From Methanomassiliicoccales archaeon PtaU1.Bin030 (GTDB taxonomy: Archaea; Thermoplasmatota; Thermoplasmata; Methanomassiliicoccales; Methanomassiliicoccaceae), in contig MVRB01000070.1 in the NCBI GenBank assembly GCA_002067635.1, positions 1 to 14,174 on the forward strand: a stretch of 14,174 bases of DNA. Direction: 5' to 3'. The position numbers and the translations under genes are program-made. Numbering within the stretch: position 1 is the first letter of the stretch; every line of letters begins with the position of its first letter. Under the pieces are notes generated by a model that saw only the letters and a program-made list of their open reading frames with translations, did no database searches and was not told the origin of the DNA. Below, piece after piece: positions 1 through 7,011 of this stretch.

Positions 1-2787
1 CTCCCCCTTGGTCTCGACCGCCCCCGAGAGGTTGTCGCGCTCCCCCTCCAGAGCGGTCTTCTCGCGGAAGATGCTCTCCTTCTTCTGCCGCAGCCCGTTC
101 ATCTCCTCGCCCATGGAGTCCTCGATCTTCCTAAGGGCTACCAGCTCCGTCCGGGAGCGGGCGGCCAGGGCCACCGCTTCCTGCCTTTCCTGCTGGAGCT
201 TGGACAGCTTCTCCTCTATCTGCTTCTGGGCGGCCACCAGCTCATCGACACGCTTTTGTGTCAGCTTGATCCTTGCATCCAGGGTGTCCCTCTCCGAGCG
301 TAGCTCGGAGGTGCTCCCGGTCAGCTCGGCGACCTCCGCCTGCAATGCCTTGAGCTTGAGGGACATCTCCTTGGGTGCCAGCTTCTCCATCCTCGCCCGG
401 GCCTCATCAAGGCCTGTGCGACAGGCCCTAAGCTCCTCCTCTCCTTTCCTGATGGCGTCTGCGAGCTGCGCGACCGCCATGGTGGTCTGGGACATCTCCG
501 CCTGCATCTTCTCGCGCTCTGAGCGCAGGACAGCCAGCTTGGAGCGTATCTCCTCCCTTTGGCTCTCCAATGCCTTTAGCGTCACCGACGACGCGCCTCC
601 TGCCCCTGTCAGCTCCCTTATCCGACCCTCCAGCGCAAGCATGTCGGCCCGTACCTGACGCAGGTCCTCGTGCAACCGGTTGGAGGCCTCGATGGCCGCG
701 TCCAGCTTTGCGGAGACCTCCTCCAGACGTCCCTTGGAGGCAGCTCCGAACTTGAGCTGAGACTGCTCCACGTTCCCACCGACCATGGCCCCTGACGCTT
801 CCAGGAGCTCTCCTCCCGAGGTGACCAGGCGCACACCGCCCATCAGCCTTCGGGCCTGCTCCAGCGTGTCCACCACAACGGTGTCGCCTAGCACGTACCA
901 GAACGCTGCGCGGTACCTCTCCTCGAACTTCACAAGATCGATGGCGAACCCCACGGCCTCCTTGGCGGCCATGATGGCCTTTCCTCGTGGCCGGCCGTCG
1001 AGCATCTTGGTGAGCGGAAGGAAGGTGGCCCTCCCTAGGCCGTACCTCTTAAGGTGCTGGATACACTGGGATGCCACCTCATCGTCATCGACAACGATGG
1101 CCTGCATGCGGTTACCAGCAGCCACGTTGAGGGCGGTCTGGTACTGGGGATCGACCTCGGCGAGCTCAGCGATGGTGCCGTGGATACCTCGGATGGTCCT
1201 TCCGTCCCTCGCTTCCATTATGCCGCGCACCGCCCGGTTGTAACCTCTGGCTATCTCCCCTGCAGCCTCCTCCTCGGCCTTCAGTCGGGATAGGTCGCGC
1301 TGAAGGGCCTTGATGGCCTGCTCCAGCTCGTCAGACTCGCGCGACATGCGGGCCTCAGCGTTCCTCTTCTGCAGGTACTCCTCCTGCAGGCCCTTGAGCT
1401 CCCTTCCCGATCCCCGGTCCTGCTCCTTGATCTCCTTGATCCTCCACTCCAGGTCCGTTACGCCGAACTCCTGGGCCTTGATGTCCTCGTCGATGGCGGA
1501 GATGTCGGCCTCCATTCGTCGGACCCGCTCCTCCAGGCGCTCCCTCTCCATGCCCTGGCGGTTCAGCACCCCCTCCCGGTCGCGAACGTCCTTCTCCCTG
1601 CTGGCAATGTCCTTCTCCAGCTCTGCCAGCTCGGTGTCGCAGGCGCTTATCTGACCCTGTACGTCGGCGAGGGCCTTCTTGCTCCTGGCCAGATCGGCGA
1701 CCCTCTTCTCCAAGAGCTTGGCCCTCTCCTCTAGCTGGGAGGCCATAGACAGCACCTCGGCGGATGTGGCATCCTTGTCCTCTCTGAGTGCTGCCTGCTG
1801 CTCCTTAAGATCCGCCATGGTGGCGTCCGCATGGGCAACGCGGTCGTCAGACCGGGCCACCAGGACCCGTAAGGCATCGATCTTTTCCTTAAGCTCCCGG
1901 AACTCCTTGCCGCCCTTGGCGTCCAGTTCCTTGTCGACCGCCAGCATGGACGCGTCCAGCTGCTTCACCCTCTCGGCTATCTGGACCTTGCGGTCCCGAA
2001 GCCGGAGGATCTCAGCCTCGATGTTGCCTATCTGCCGCTGCGTGCTGGAGATGTCCGCTTCCGCCGCCTCCCGCTGCCTGTGCGCCAGCTGGGCCTTGGA
2101 ACGTACAAGGGTCTCCTTGGTCCGCAGATATGTCATCGCCACCTCCTTCTCCTGCTCCAGCTGGTCTATCTGCCTCTGAAGCTCGGAGAGTATGATGGAT
2201 ATGCGGTCGATGTTGGCGTCGGTCTCATCCCTCTCACGCTGGGCCTTGAGTATCTCCTCATCGAACTTTGATATGCCTGATATGTCCTCGAGGACGCGCC
2301 TCCTCTCCAGGTTGGACATCGTGACCATCTTGGTCACGTCCCCCTGCTGTACGAAGTTGTACCCGTCCGCGCTGATGCGGGCGTTGGACAGGAGCATGTC
2401 GAACTCGGACAGCGATGATTTCCTGTCATTGACGTAGAAGTAAGAGCTATAGCCGTCCCCCTCGGAGGAGAGCTTTATAAGTCGTGTGAGACGAACATCA
2501 TCTTCATCGATGGGGATCATGCGGTCCTTGTTGTCGAATACCAGCGAGACCTTGCAATAGTTTGCCGGCTGCCTGTTGTTACCTCCATTGAATATGAGGT
2601 CCGTCAGCTTTCCGGCGCGAATGGCACGGGAGCTCTTGGGACCGAGCACGAAGAGAATGGCATCGGAAATGTTGGATTTACCAGAGCCATTGGGACCGGT
2701 CACCGCGGTATAGCCTTCCAGCAGGGGCACGGTAAGCTTCTTACCGAAGGACTTGAAGTTCTCCAGCTCGATCTGTTTAAGGTACAT
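1..2787 (-). CDS. smc: Chromosome segregation ATPase SMC (N-terminal 929 residues, cut by left edge)
   Basis: This is the structural maintenance of chromosomes protein, the ATPase core of the condensin-like complex that organises and segregates the chromosome. The start at 2787 gives the canonical beginning MYLKQIELENFKSFG. A Walker A motif GPNGSGKSN lies at residues 31-39. The conserved stretch IRAGKLTDLIFNGG follows, and the head continues through FVQQGDVTKM at about residue 150. Long, charged heptad-type coiled coil follows, interrupted by a globular hinge at about residues 525-680 (GTIAELAEVDPQYQTALNVA onward, ending near SGGELLEASGAMVGGN). Coiled coil then resumes to the window edge. The reading frame is open throughout, with no frameshift at the points I translated. 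Family members are about 1,150-1,200 residues, so the returning coil, the ABC signature and Walker B lie beyond the left edge. No strong Shine-Dalgarno precedes the ATG; only a weak GGGGGTTG is visible. The head sequence resembles archaeal SMC. Confidence 0.97.
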   Translation of the reverse strand, partial: MYLKQIELENFKSFGKKLTVPLLEGYTAVTGPNGSGKSNISDAILFVLGPKSSRAIRAGKLTDLIFNGGNNRQPANYCKVSLVFDNKDRMIPIDEDDVRLTRLIKLSSEGDGYSSYFYVNDRKSSLSEFDMLLSNARISADGYNFVQQGDVTKMVTMSNLERRRVLEDISGISKFDEEILKAQRERDETDANIDRISIILSELQRQIDQLEQEKEVAMTYLRTKETLVRSKAQLAHRQREAAEADISSTQRQIGNIEAEILRLRDRKVQIAERVKQLDASMLAVDKELDAKGGKEFRELKEKIDALRVLVARSDDRVAHADATMADLKEQQAALREDKDATSAEVLSMASQLEERAKLLEKRVADLARSKKALADVQGQISACDTELAELEKDIASREKDVRDREGVLNRQGMERERLEERVRRMEADISAIDEDIKAQEFGVTDLEWRIKEIKEQDRGSGRELKGLQEEYLQKRNAEARMSRESDELEQAIKALQRDLSRLKAEEEAAGEIARGYNRAVRGIMEARDGRTIRGIHGTIAELAEVDPQYQTALNVAAGNRMQAIVVDDDEVASQCIQHLKRYGLGRATFLPLTKMLDGRPRGKAIMAAKEAVGFAIDLVKFEERYRAAFWYVLGDTVVVDTLEQARRLMGGVRLVTSGGELLEASGAMVGGNVEQSQLKFGAASKGRLEEVSAKLDAAIEASNRLHEDLRQVRADMLALEGRIRELTGAGGASSVTLKALESQREEIRSKLAVLRSEREKMQAEMSQTTMAVAQLADAIRKGEEELRACRTGLDEARARMEKLAPKEMSLKLKALQAEVAELTGSTSELRSERDTLDARIKLTQKRVDELVAAQKQIEEKLSKLQQERQEAVALAARSRTELVALRKIEDSMGEEMNGLRQKKESIFREKTALEGERDNLSGAVETKGE

Positions 2788-2868
2788 TTCGCCTTCAACC
2801 CCCGCACACGGAGGCGGAAGAGGGGGCCAATCCTGGCATGGTCCCTATTCGCGCATCCCATCGAACAG

Positions 2869-2886
2869 GTCCGACGATTGTCGGAC
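2869..2886. promoter_or_regulatory. Perfect inverted repeat GTCCGAC-GATT-GTCGGAC (candidate operator or 5'-leader hairpin)
   Basis: There are two 7-bp arms, exactly complementary, around a 4-nt loop. The repeat begins about 3 bp downstream of the start site predicted from the smc TATA box. It could be an operator overlapping initiation or a hairpin at the 5' end of smc mRNA. The same GTCCGA half-site recurs further along this intergenic region. Confidence 0.5.
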
Positions 2887-2911
2887 GATAGAAATCAAAT
2901 GGGAATGGTTC

Positions 2912-2919
2912 ATATATAA
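2912..2919 (-). promoter_or_regulatory. TATA box of the smc promoter
   Basis: Read on the minus strand this is TTATATAT inside an AT-rich tract (AATTATTATATATGAACC). An archaeal start site about 25 bp downstream would fall near 2889. That leaves a 5' leader of roughly 100 nt before the smc ATG at 2787. The palindrome at 2869-2886 would then lie at the very beginning of the transcript. The call is by motif only. Confidence 0.6.
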
Positions 2920-2985
2920 TAATTGTTGCCACGTTATTAAAAATGGGCCTCTGGATGATGATCTTCGTTGTTCTCATTTTCCGCC

Positions 2986-2997
2986 ATGACATGTCAT
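2986..2997. repeat. Perfect 12-bp palindrome ATGACATGTCAT
   Basis: The sequence is its own reverse complement over 12 bases with no spacer, which is typical of a dimeric regulator site. It lies about midway between the smc TATA box and the PIG-L start. No known regulator is assigned. Confidence 0.4.
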
Positions 2998-3048
2998 CAA
3001 AGGACCGGCCTTCGTATAGCCAGCGCGTTCAGCCAGGGATGGTCTTGA

Positions 3049-3060
3049 CATACTTAACAC
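3049..3060 (+). promoter_or_regulatory. Candidate plus-strand TATA element for the PIG-L gene
   Basis: The AT-rich run CATACTTAACAC is the best plus-strand TATA-like element within 200 bp of the PIG-L ATG. Its predicted start near 3080 would fall between the two TCGGAC/GTCCGA half-sites at 3064-3070 and 3090-3095. It would leave a leader of about 135 nt. A weaker alternative, CGATATGA at 3181-3188, would give a leaderless transcript. I cannot choose between them from sequence. Confidence 0.25.
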
Positions 3061-3063
3061 TTC

Positions 3064-3095
3064 GTCGGACTAAGCCTTTTCTGTCGGCGGTCCGA
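3064..3095. promoter_or_regulatory. Spaced inverted repeat GTCGGAC ... GTCCGA
   Basis: The half-sites are at 3064-3070 and 3090-3095, complementary over 6 bp and separated by 19 bp. They bracket the start site predicted from the candidate plus-strand TATA element at 3049. They share the half-site sequence of the palindrome at 2869-2886, suggesting one regulator could act on both divergent promoters. This is inference from repetition only. Confidence 0.3.
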
Positions 3096-3202
3096 AAGTG
3101 CTTTTCCTAGATCGGAAGCATCCGTTTCTCAATCAAAACTTGCTGATGATGGTCCTGGACAATGAGGATGTGATAGCAAACGATATGACCTAGCCCACGT
3201 TT

Positions 3203-3212
3203 GTCCGCGGAC
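3203..3212. promoter_or_regulatory. Palindrome GTCCGCGGAC directly before the PIG-L start codon
   Basis: This perfect 10-bp palindrome ends one base before the ATG at 3214, where a Shine-Dalgarno would not fit. It is another GTCCG/CGGAC pair, here without a spacer. It could be an operator or part of a translation-initiation structure. Confidence 0.3.
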
Positions 3213-3213
3213 G

Positions 3214-3846
3214 ATGACCAAGATACTTCTGTTATCCCCTCATACTGATGATGTCGAGCTCGGCTGCGGAGGGAGCGTTGCCAAGTTCATTGAGCAGGGG
3301 CATGAGGTGCTGTGGATCGCGTTCTCGGTCGCTGAGGACTCCCTCCCCGAAGATCTACCCAAGGACACCCTGGCCAGGGAGTTCGAGAAGGTCATCGAGC
3401 GTTATGGGCTGGAACCACACAACCGGGAGATACTCGGTTTCCGGGTCCGGCATATGAGCGAGTACAGGCAGGATGTGCTCGATCACCTTGTGAAGGTACG
3501 CTCCCAGTACGCACCTGACATCGTCATCGGGCCCTCACTTCACGACTACCATCAGGACCATCAGGTCGTCGCCAACGAGATGATAAGGGCCTTCAAGACC
3601 ACCTCCAGCATAATATCCTATGAGCTGCCGTGGAACAACGTCAGGTTCGACAGTCAGCTCTTCATCTCCCTCGATGAGGGCCATATGCAGAGAAAGTGGG
3701 AGGCCCTCCAGGAGTATAGATCGCAGATGCTGCGCTCCCGTGGCTACTTCGAGAGGGAGTTCATCTTCGGCACTGCCCGAATGCACGGGGTCCAGTGCGG
3801 CGAGAGATATGCCGAGGCCTTCGAGGTCATCCGCTGGAGGCTATGA
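3214..3846 (+). CDS. PIG-L/LmbE-family zinc de-N-acetylase
   Basis: This 210-residue protein belongs to the family that removes acetyl groups from N-acetylglucosamine-type substrates, such as GlcNAc-phosphatidylinositol, mycothiol and bacillithiol precursors, and diacetylchitobiose in archaea. The N-terminal motif SPHTDDVELGCGG (residues 8-20) carries metal ligands H10 and D13 and the general base D12. HDYHQDHQ at 110-117 supplies the third metal ligand, most likely H113 or H116. The length is normal for a single-domain enzyme, and no signal peptide or membrane segment is visible. It is the only plus-strand gene, divergent from smc and convergent with the large operon, its stop lying 25 bp from the end of the FabG-like gene. 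No Shine-Dalgarno is visible, so translation may be leaderless or rely on upstream structure. A link to the amino-sugar operon is suggested by position and chemistry only; the real substrate could be any GlcNAc-containing small molecule. Confidence 0.92.
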   Translation: MTKILLLSPHTDDVELGCGGSVAKFIEQGHEVLWIAFSVAEDSLPEDLPKDTLAREFEKVIERYGLEPHNREILGFRVRHMSEYRQDVLDHLVKVRSQYAPDIVIGPSLHDYHQDHQVVANEMIRAFKTTSSIISYELPWNNVRFDSQLFISLDEGHMQRKWEALQEYRSQMLRSRGYFEREFIFGTARMHGVQCGERYAEAFEVIRWRL

Positions 3847-3871
3847 GCATCTTAAGCTCGCAGGGGCGGCC

Positions 3872-4612
3872 CTATAGAACCTGGCCGCCATCCACGCCGA
3901 GGATCTGGCCGTTAATGAAGGAAGCTTTATCGGACATCAGGAACAGGGCCATCTCAGCTACGTCCTCCGCCGAACCGGCACGTTTGAGGGGAGTATCGGA
4001 GATCAGCTTCTGACGCACCTCCTCCTTGAGGCCCCGTGTCATGTCCGTGTCGATGAACCCCGGGGCTATGGCGTTCACGCATATGCCTGATTCGCCCAGC
4101 TCTTTGGCCGCTGAGAGGGTCATGCCAATGACGAAGGCCTTGCTGGCCGAGTAGGCGGCCTGGCCCCTGTTCCCTCTCCGGCCCACGATAGAGGCAAGGT
4201 TGATGATGCGCCCTGACCTCTGCTTCATCATCATCTTGGCGGCGGCCCGGAGACATAGGAAGGAGCCGCGGCAGTTCACCGCCATGATGCGGTCCAGCTC
4301 CTCGGTGGAGGTCATGAGCAACAGGTTGTTGCCCACGATGCCGGCGTTGTTGACGAGCACGTCCAGGCGGCCGAACCTCTCGCGCATGAACTTGAACAGG
4401 GCCTGTACCTCCGCCTCCGAGGAAACGTCGGCCCTGAAGGTCTCGGCCCTCAGTCCACGCGACCGCAGTTCCTCGGCCAGACCTTTAGCTTCGGCCTCGC
4501 TGTGGTTGTAGTTGATCAACACCGTCGCTCCCTCCCCCGCCGCAGCGCGGGCGATCGCTCGCCCAATCCCCCGGCTGGCTCCGGTGACCAGCACGATCTT
4601 GTCATTCATCAT
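3872..4612 (-). CDS. fabG: FabG-like short-chain dehydrogenase (3-oxoacyl-ACP reductase family)
   Basis: This is a 246-residue classical SDR that reduces a keto or aldehyde group with NAD(P)H, most like 3-oxoacyl-[ACP] reductase. TGASRGIG (residues 10-17) is the Rossmann cofactor motif and NNAG (88-91) is present. The catalytic set is S141, Y154 and K158 in the YSASK motif, with the typical C-terminal INGQILGVDGG. An upstream in-frame ATG exists at 4693, but the start at 4612 (or the adjacent ATG at 4609) fits the family length. That start also has AGGAGGAG at 4621-4628, 8 nt upstream. It overlaps the end of the LuxC-like gene by 11 nt and is the last gene of the operon. Next to an ACP it probably reduces a 3-oxoacyl-ACP to the 3-hydroxyacyl form. 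Reduction of an aldehyde or sugar ketone cannot be excluded, because SDR substrate assignment from sequence is weak. Confidence 0.9.
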   Translation of the reverse strand: MMNDKIVLVTGASRGIGRAIARAAAGEGATVLINYNHSEAEAKGLAEELRSRGLRAETFRADVSSEAEVQALFKFMRERFGRLDVLVNNAGIVGNNLLLMTSTEELDRIMAVNCRGSFLCLRAAAKMMMKQRSGRIINLASIVGRRGNRGQAAYSASKAFVIGMTLSAAKELGESGICVNAIAPGFIDTDMTRGLKEEVRQKLISDTPLKRAGSAEDVAEMALFLMSDKASFINGQILGVDGGQVL

Positions 4613-5906
4613 CTTCAGATCTCCTCCTGATGGTGACCCATCGGACCATCCTGTTAAGGGGCATGATGCCATCCCAGGGAAGGGTGAAATCATGCATCTC
4701 CCCCGGCATCACGAAACGGTCCACACCCGCGGCCGATGCTCCATCCGCGAACGCCCTCGCCTTCTCTCGGTCACGGATGCACAGGGCGATGGTCTGGACC
4801 TTCCGGGTGATGTGCGCCATCACGTCGTTGAGATCGTTAACCTCGCGCACGAACACGCACCTGCCCTGCACCGGCTCCGGCAAGCCCTCCTCCCTGTCTA
4901 TCAATATTGTCCAACCCAGGTCCTGAGGCATCACGATGTCCCGGTCCTCGGACAGCAGGTAGGTGCCGCGGGCGCTGATAACCTCAAGGCACTGCCTCTC
5001 CGGCATCTGGGTACGCCTGAGCTTCGTGGGCAGAGCCTCGAAGCCTCTGCTCAGCGCCTCCGCGAACCTGCGGGCAGAGACCGCTCCCTTCTCCAGCACT
5101 ACCACCTGGGGCGAAGAGCATGCGGTCTGATCGAAGAGCACCACATCCTGCGCCAGCTTCCTCAGTACGTCCTCCAAACCCTCCCCTGACAGGAACGCCT
5201 GGTCGAACACCGCCATCGAGTACTTCGGCCCGAAGATGATGGTATCGCACGTTTCCTTCTGCGGCAGGGCAGCGACCGCGCGGACCGCCTCCCCGCTTCC
5301 CCACGCGATCTTGACGTCCGCGGCCAGGGACAGCATTGTGTTGTCTGCGGCGCTGGAGGAATCGAAGGATATCATGCACACCGAGCGCACTATGGTCGCC
5401 CCCTCGACCCTCCTGCCCTGGCGCTCTATCACCATCCCCTTCAGTCTCTCCAGCACGGCGGTGAGGACCGGCCGGTTGATGTCCGACACCTTCAGTATGG
5501 AGGCGTTCTTGGAGAGAACGGCCAGCATGAGGGAGAAGATGGACATCACGGGGACGTTGTTGGGAAGCCAGTGGCATGACGTCCCTCGGGGCTGGCACCT
5601 CATCTCCGTTCCAGGCCAGACTCTAAGGAACTGGTCCGCCCGGTGCAGGTCCCCGTAGTTCAGGTCGCATAACCTCTCCAGGTTATCAGCCCTCAGCCAC
5701 AGGCTGATGTATGTAGCCCCGTCCACGCGGCTCAGCTCCGGGTCCTTGATGAGCTGTTTGCCCAGGTGAGCGAGCAGGGCGATGATGTCGTCCATCGGGA
5801 GATCGCGCAGCTCCTCCCTCCTGCGTTCAAGAAGAGCCACCACGGGGCCCAGGTCCGAGATCTCCTGGTCCACTACATCGCCGTCCAGCAAGAAGCATCT
5901 GGCCAT
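4602..5906 (-). CDS. LuxC-like acyl-CoA reductase
   Basis: The 434-residue protein belongs to the LuxC family, aldehyde-dehydrogenase-fold enzymes that reduce an activated acyl group to an aldehyde with NADPH. The catalytic cysteine is C263 in FDQTACSSPQ, the characteristic LuxC motif. LPNNVPVMSIFSLMLAVLSK (115-134) matches the conserved cofactor-side region. An in-frame ATG further upstream (6071) would overlap the LuxE-like gene by 160 bp. The ATG at 5906 is preferred because it follows the LuxE-like stop by 4 nt and has GGTGA immediately before it. In bioluminescent bacteria LuxC works with the LuxE synthetase, and here the two are also adjacent. There is no luciferase (LuxAB) or LuxD thioesterase in the window, so the role is biosynthetic. 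LuxC/LuxE pairs also occur in bacterial surface-polysaccharide loci. The acyl substrate is unknown. Confidence 0.9.
   Translation of the reverse strand: MARCFLLDGDVVDQEISDLGPVVALLERRREELRDLPMDDIIALLAHLGKQLIKDPELSRVDGATYISLWLRADNLERLCDLNYGDLHRADQFLRVWPGTEMRCQPRGTSCHWLPNNVPVMSIFSLMLAVLSKNASILKVSDINRPVLTAVLERLKGMVIERQGRRVEGATIVRSVCMISFDSSSAADNTMLSLAADVKIAWGSGEAVRAVAALPQKETCDTIIFGPKYSMAVFDQAFLSGEGLEDVLRKLAQDVVLFDQTACSSPQVVVLEKGAVSARRFAEALSRGFEALPTKLRRTQMPERQCLEVISARGTYLLSEDRDIVMPQDLGWTILIDREEGLPEPVQGRCVFVREVNDLNDVMAHITRKVQTIALCIRDREKARAFADGASAAGVDRFVMPGEMHDFTLPWDGIMPLNRMVRWVTIRRRSEDDE
4621..4628 (-). promoter_or_regulatory. Shine-Dalgarno deciding the FabG-like start
   Basis: On the minus strand this reads AGGAGGAG, 8 nt before the ATG at 4612, within the end of the LuxC-like gene. 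It rules against the longer reading frame starting at 4693. Confidence 0.7.
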
Positions 5907-5910
5907 TCTC

Positions 5911-7011
5911 TCACCGCTCCCTGAAGGTATCCCCGCAGCCCCGCACCTCGGCCTGCTCCGCTCTACCTTCCACCACGAAGTACCGGCCTTTCCGACCGCA
6001 GGGGCAGTCATCGGTGCCCAGCAACCGGCCCACGTCCTCCGTGAGCACGGCCTGGCTATAGTAGCTTTCACCCAGCACGCTCATCACTTCGATAAGGCCC
6101 CGCTCTCCCACACGGCATTCCTCCATCGTCCGCACATCACGGATGATGACATGGCCGAAGACCGGTACATGCTTGTGGCCCAGCTCGCAATCGACGAAGA
6201 TGACCCCCGTCTGCTCCGCCATGCCGTAGAAGTCCCTTATCTCTGCCGGGGGGCAGCCCAGCAGGCCGGCCAGGCGCTGGGAGAACACCTCCCTGCTGAC
6301 CTTCTGGTCCCTCAGTTTCTTCCATCCTCCTCCGTGGAACACCACCGCCCGGGGAAGGTCCAGCTTAAGCTGCCGCTCCTCCATCTCCTTGCAGAACACC
6401 GACCATATGATGAACGTGAAGCCGAAGACGTACACCTCCTGGACCTCGGCGAGGCGGCGCGCCTTCTCCACAGCCTCCGTGTCCAGGACCAGCTTGCCGC
6501 CCTCCTCCCTGAGCAGATAAACGATGTCCTTGGCATAGATCGACAGGCCACGGACCCCGGCCCCCCTGGCGGTAAGCTCGCGAGAGGGGCTGTTGACGCC
6601 CGGATGGTCAATGACCAGCATCACCCTCCTCTTGTCCCCCAGGTATGCGCCCAGGATGCTCCTCAGCGCCCTGGTCTGGTTGGAGGCGGTGGCCTTGTTG
6701 AGCGGCACCACGCTTGCATGCTGAGCGGTGGTGCCGCTGGAGCGTAGCACTCTGGTCACCTCCGATCTATCCACGGTGGAGAGGTCAAAGCTCTTGAACA
6801 TGCGGACAGGGACCGCAGGCACCTCGTGCAGCTCTTGCATCCTCTCGGGAACGATGCCCAGCTTGGCGTACATCGAGCGAATATGGGGGTTCGTGCAGGC
6901 CTTCCGGGCCCCCTGCCGTATCAGCGGTAGCAGCAGATCCTTCCTCTCCTGCTCCCCTTGGGAGTACGGGGGCATCGTCAGAAGAGCCTCCAGCCCCTTC
7001 TCATCGGTCAT
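5911..7011 (-). CDS. LuxE-like acyl-protein synthetase
   Basis: The 366-residue protein is a LuxE-family member, a short relative of the adenylate-forming (ANL) enzymes that activates a carboxylic acid with ATP and passes it to a cysteine. Visible motifs are SSGTT (91-95, nucleotide loop), HGGGWK (226-231, characteristic of LuxE) and FYGMAEQTG (261-269, adenine/acyl pocket). A CPC cluster lies at 336-338 in DDCPCGRKG. C359 near the C-terminus is placed like the acylated cysteine near the end of Photobacterium LuxE. The start at 7011 has GGAGGGTG at 7018-7025, 6 nt upstream, and overlaps the acyl-ligase gene by 11 nt. It likely hands its acyl group to the LuxC-like reductase encoded next. It is distinct from the full-length ligase just upstream, giving two acid-activating enzymes in one operon. 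Confidence 0.9.
   Translation of the reverse strand: MTDEKGLEALLTMPPYSQGEQERKDLLLPLIRQGARKACTNPHIRSMYAKLGIVPERMQELHEVPAVPVRMFKSFDLSTVDRSEVTRVLRSSGTTAQHASVVPLNKATASNQTRALRSILGAYLGDKRRVMLVIDHPGVNSPSRELTARGAGVRGLSIYAKDIVYLLREEGGKLVLDTEAVEKARRLAEVQEVYVFGFTFIIWSVFCKEMEERQLKLDLPRAVVFHGGGWKKLRDQKVSREVFSQRLAGLLGCPPAEIRDFYGMAEQTGVIFVDCELGHKHVPVFGHVIIRDVRTMEECRVGERGLIEVMSVLGESYYSQAVLTEDVGRLLGTDDCPCGRKGRYFVVEGRAEQAEVRGCGDTFRER

Larger units (their letters stand above)
2788..3213. other. Divergent intergenic region between smc and the PIG-L gene
   Basis: This 426-bp stretch has no convincing gene. It is AT-richer than the flanking genes. It holds the smc TATA box, candidate plus-strand promoters, a 12-bp perfect palindrome, and three inverted repeats built on GTCCG/CGGAC. 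An open stretch of 31 codons (GTG at 3098 to TAG at 3193) has no Shine-Dalgarno and no recognisable family, so I do not call it. Confidence 0.8.

Noticed and set aside
8..2437. A series of serine-rich plus-strand frames across the left part of the window.
   Set aside because: They are antisense shadows of the smc coiled coil, whose minus-strand frame is continuous and has clear Walker A and hinge motifs.
3098..3193. A 31-codon plus-strand frame (GTG start, TAG stop) just upstream of the PIG-L gene.
   Set aside because: It has no Shine-Dalgarno and no recognisable family. It overlaps the presumed promoter region, and such short frames are common by chance.
4602..7011. A bioluminescence (lux) operon, suggested by adjacent LuxE- and LuxC-like genes.
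   Set aside because: No luciferase subunits or LuxD thioesterase are present. The surrounding sugar-modifying genes point to glycan or lipid synthesis instead.
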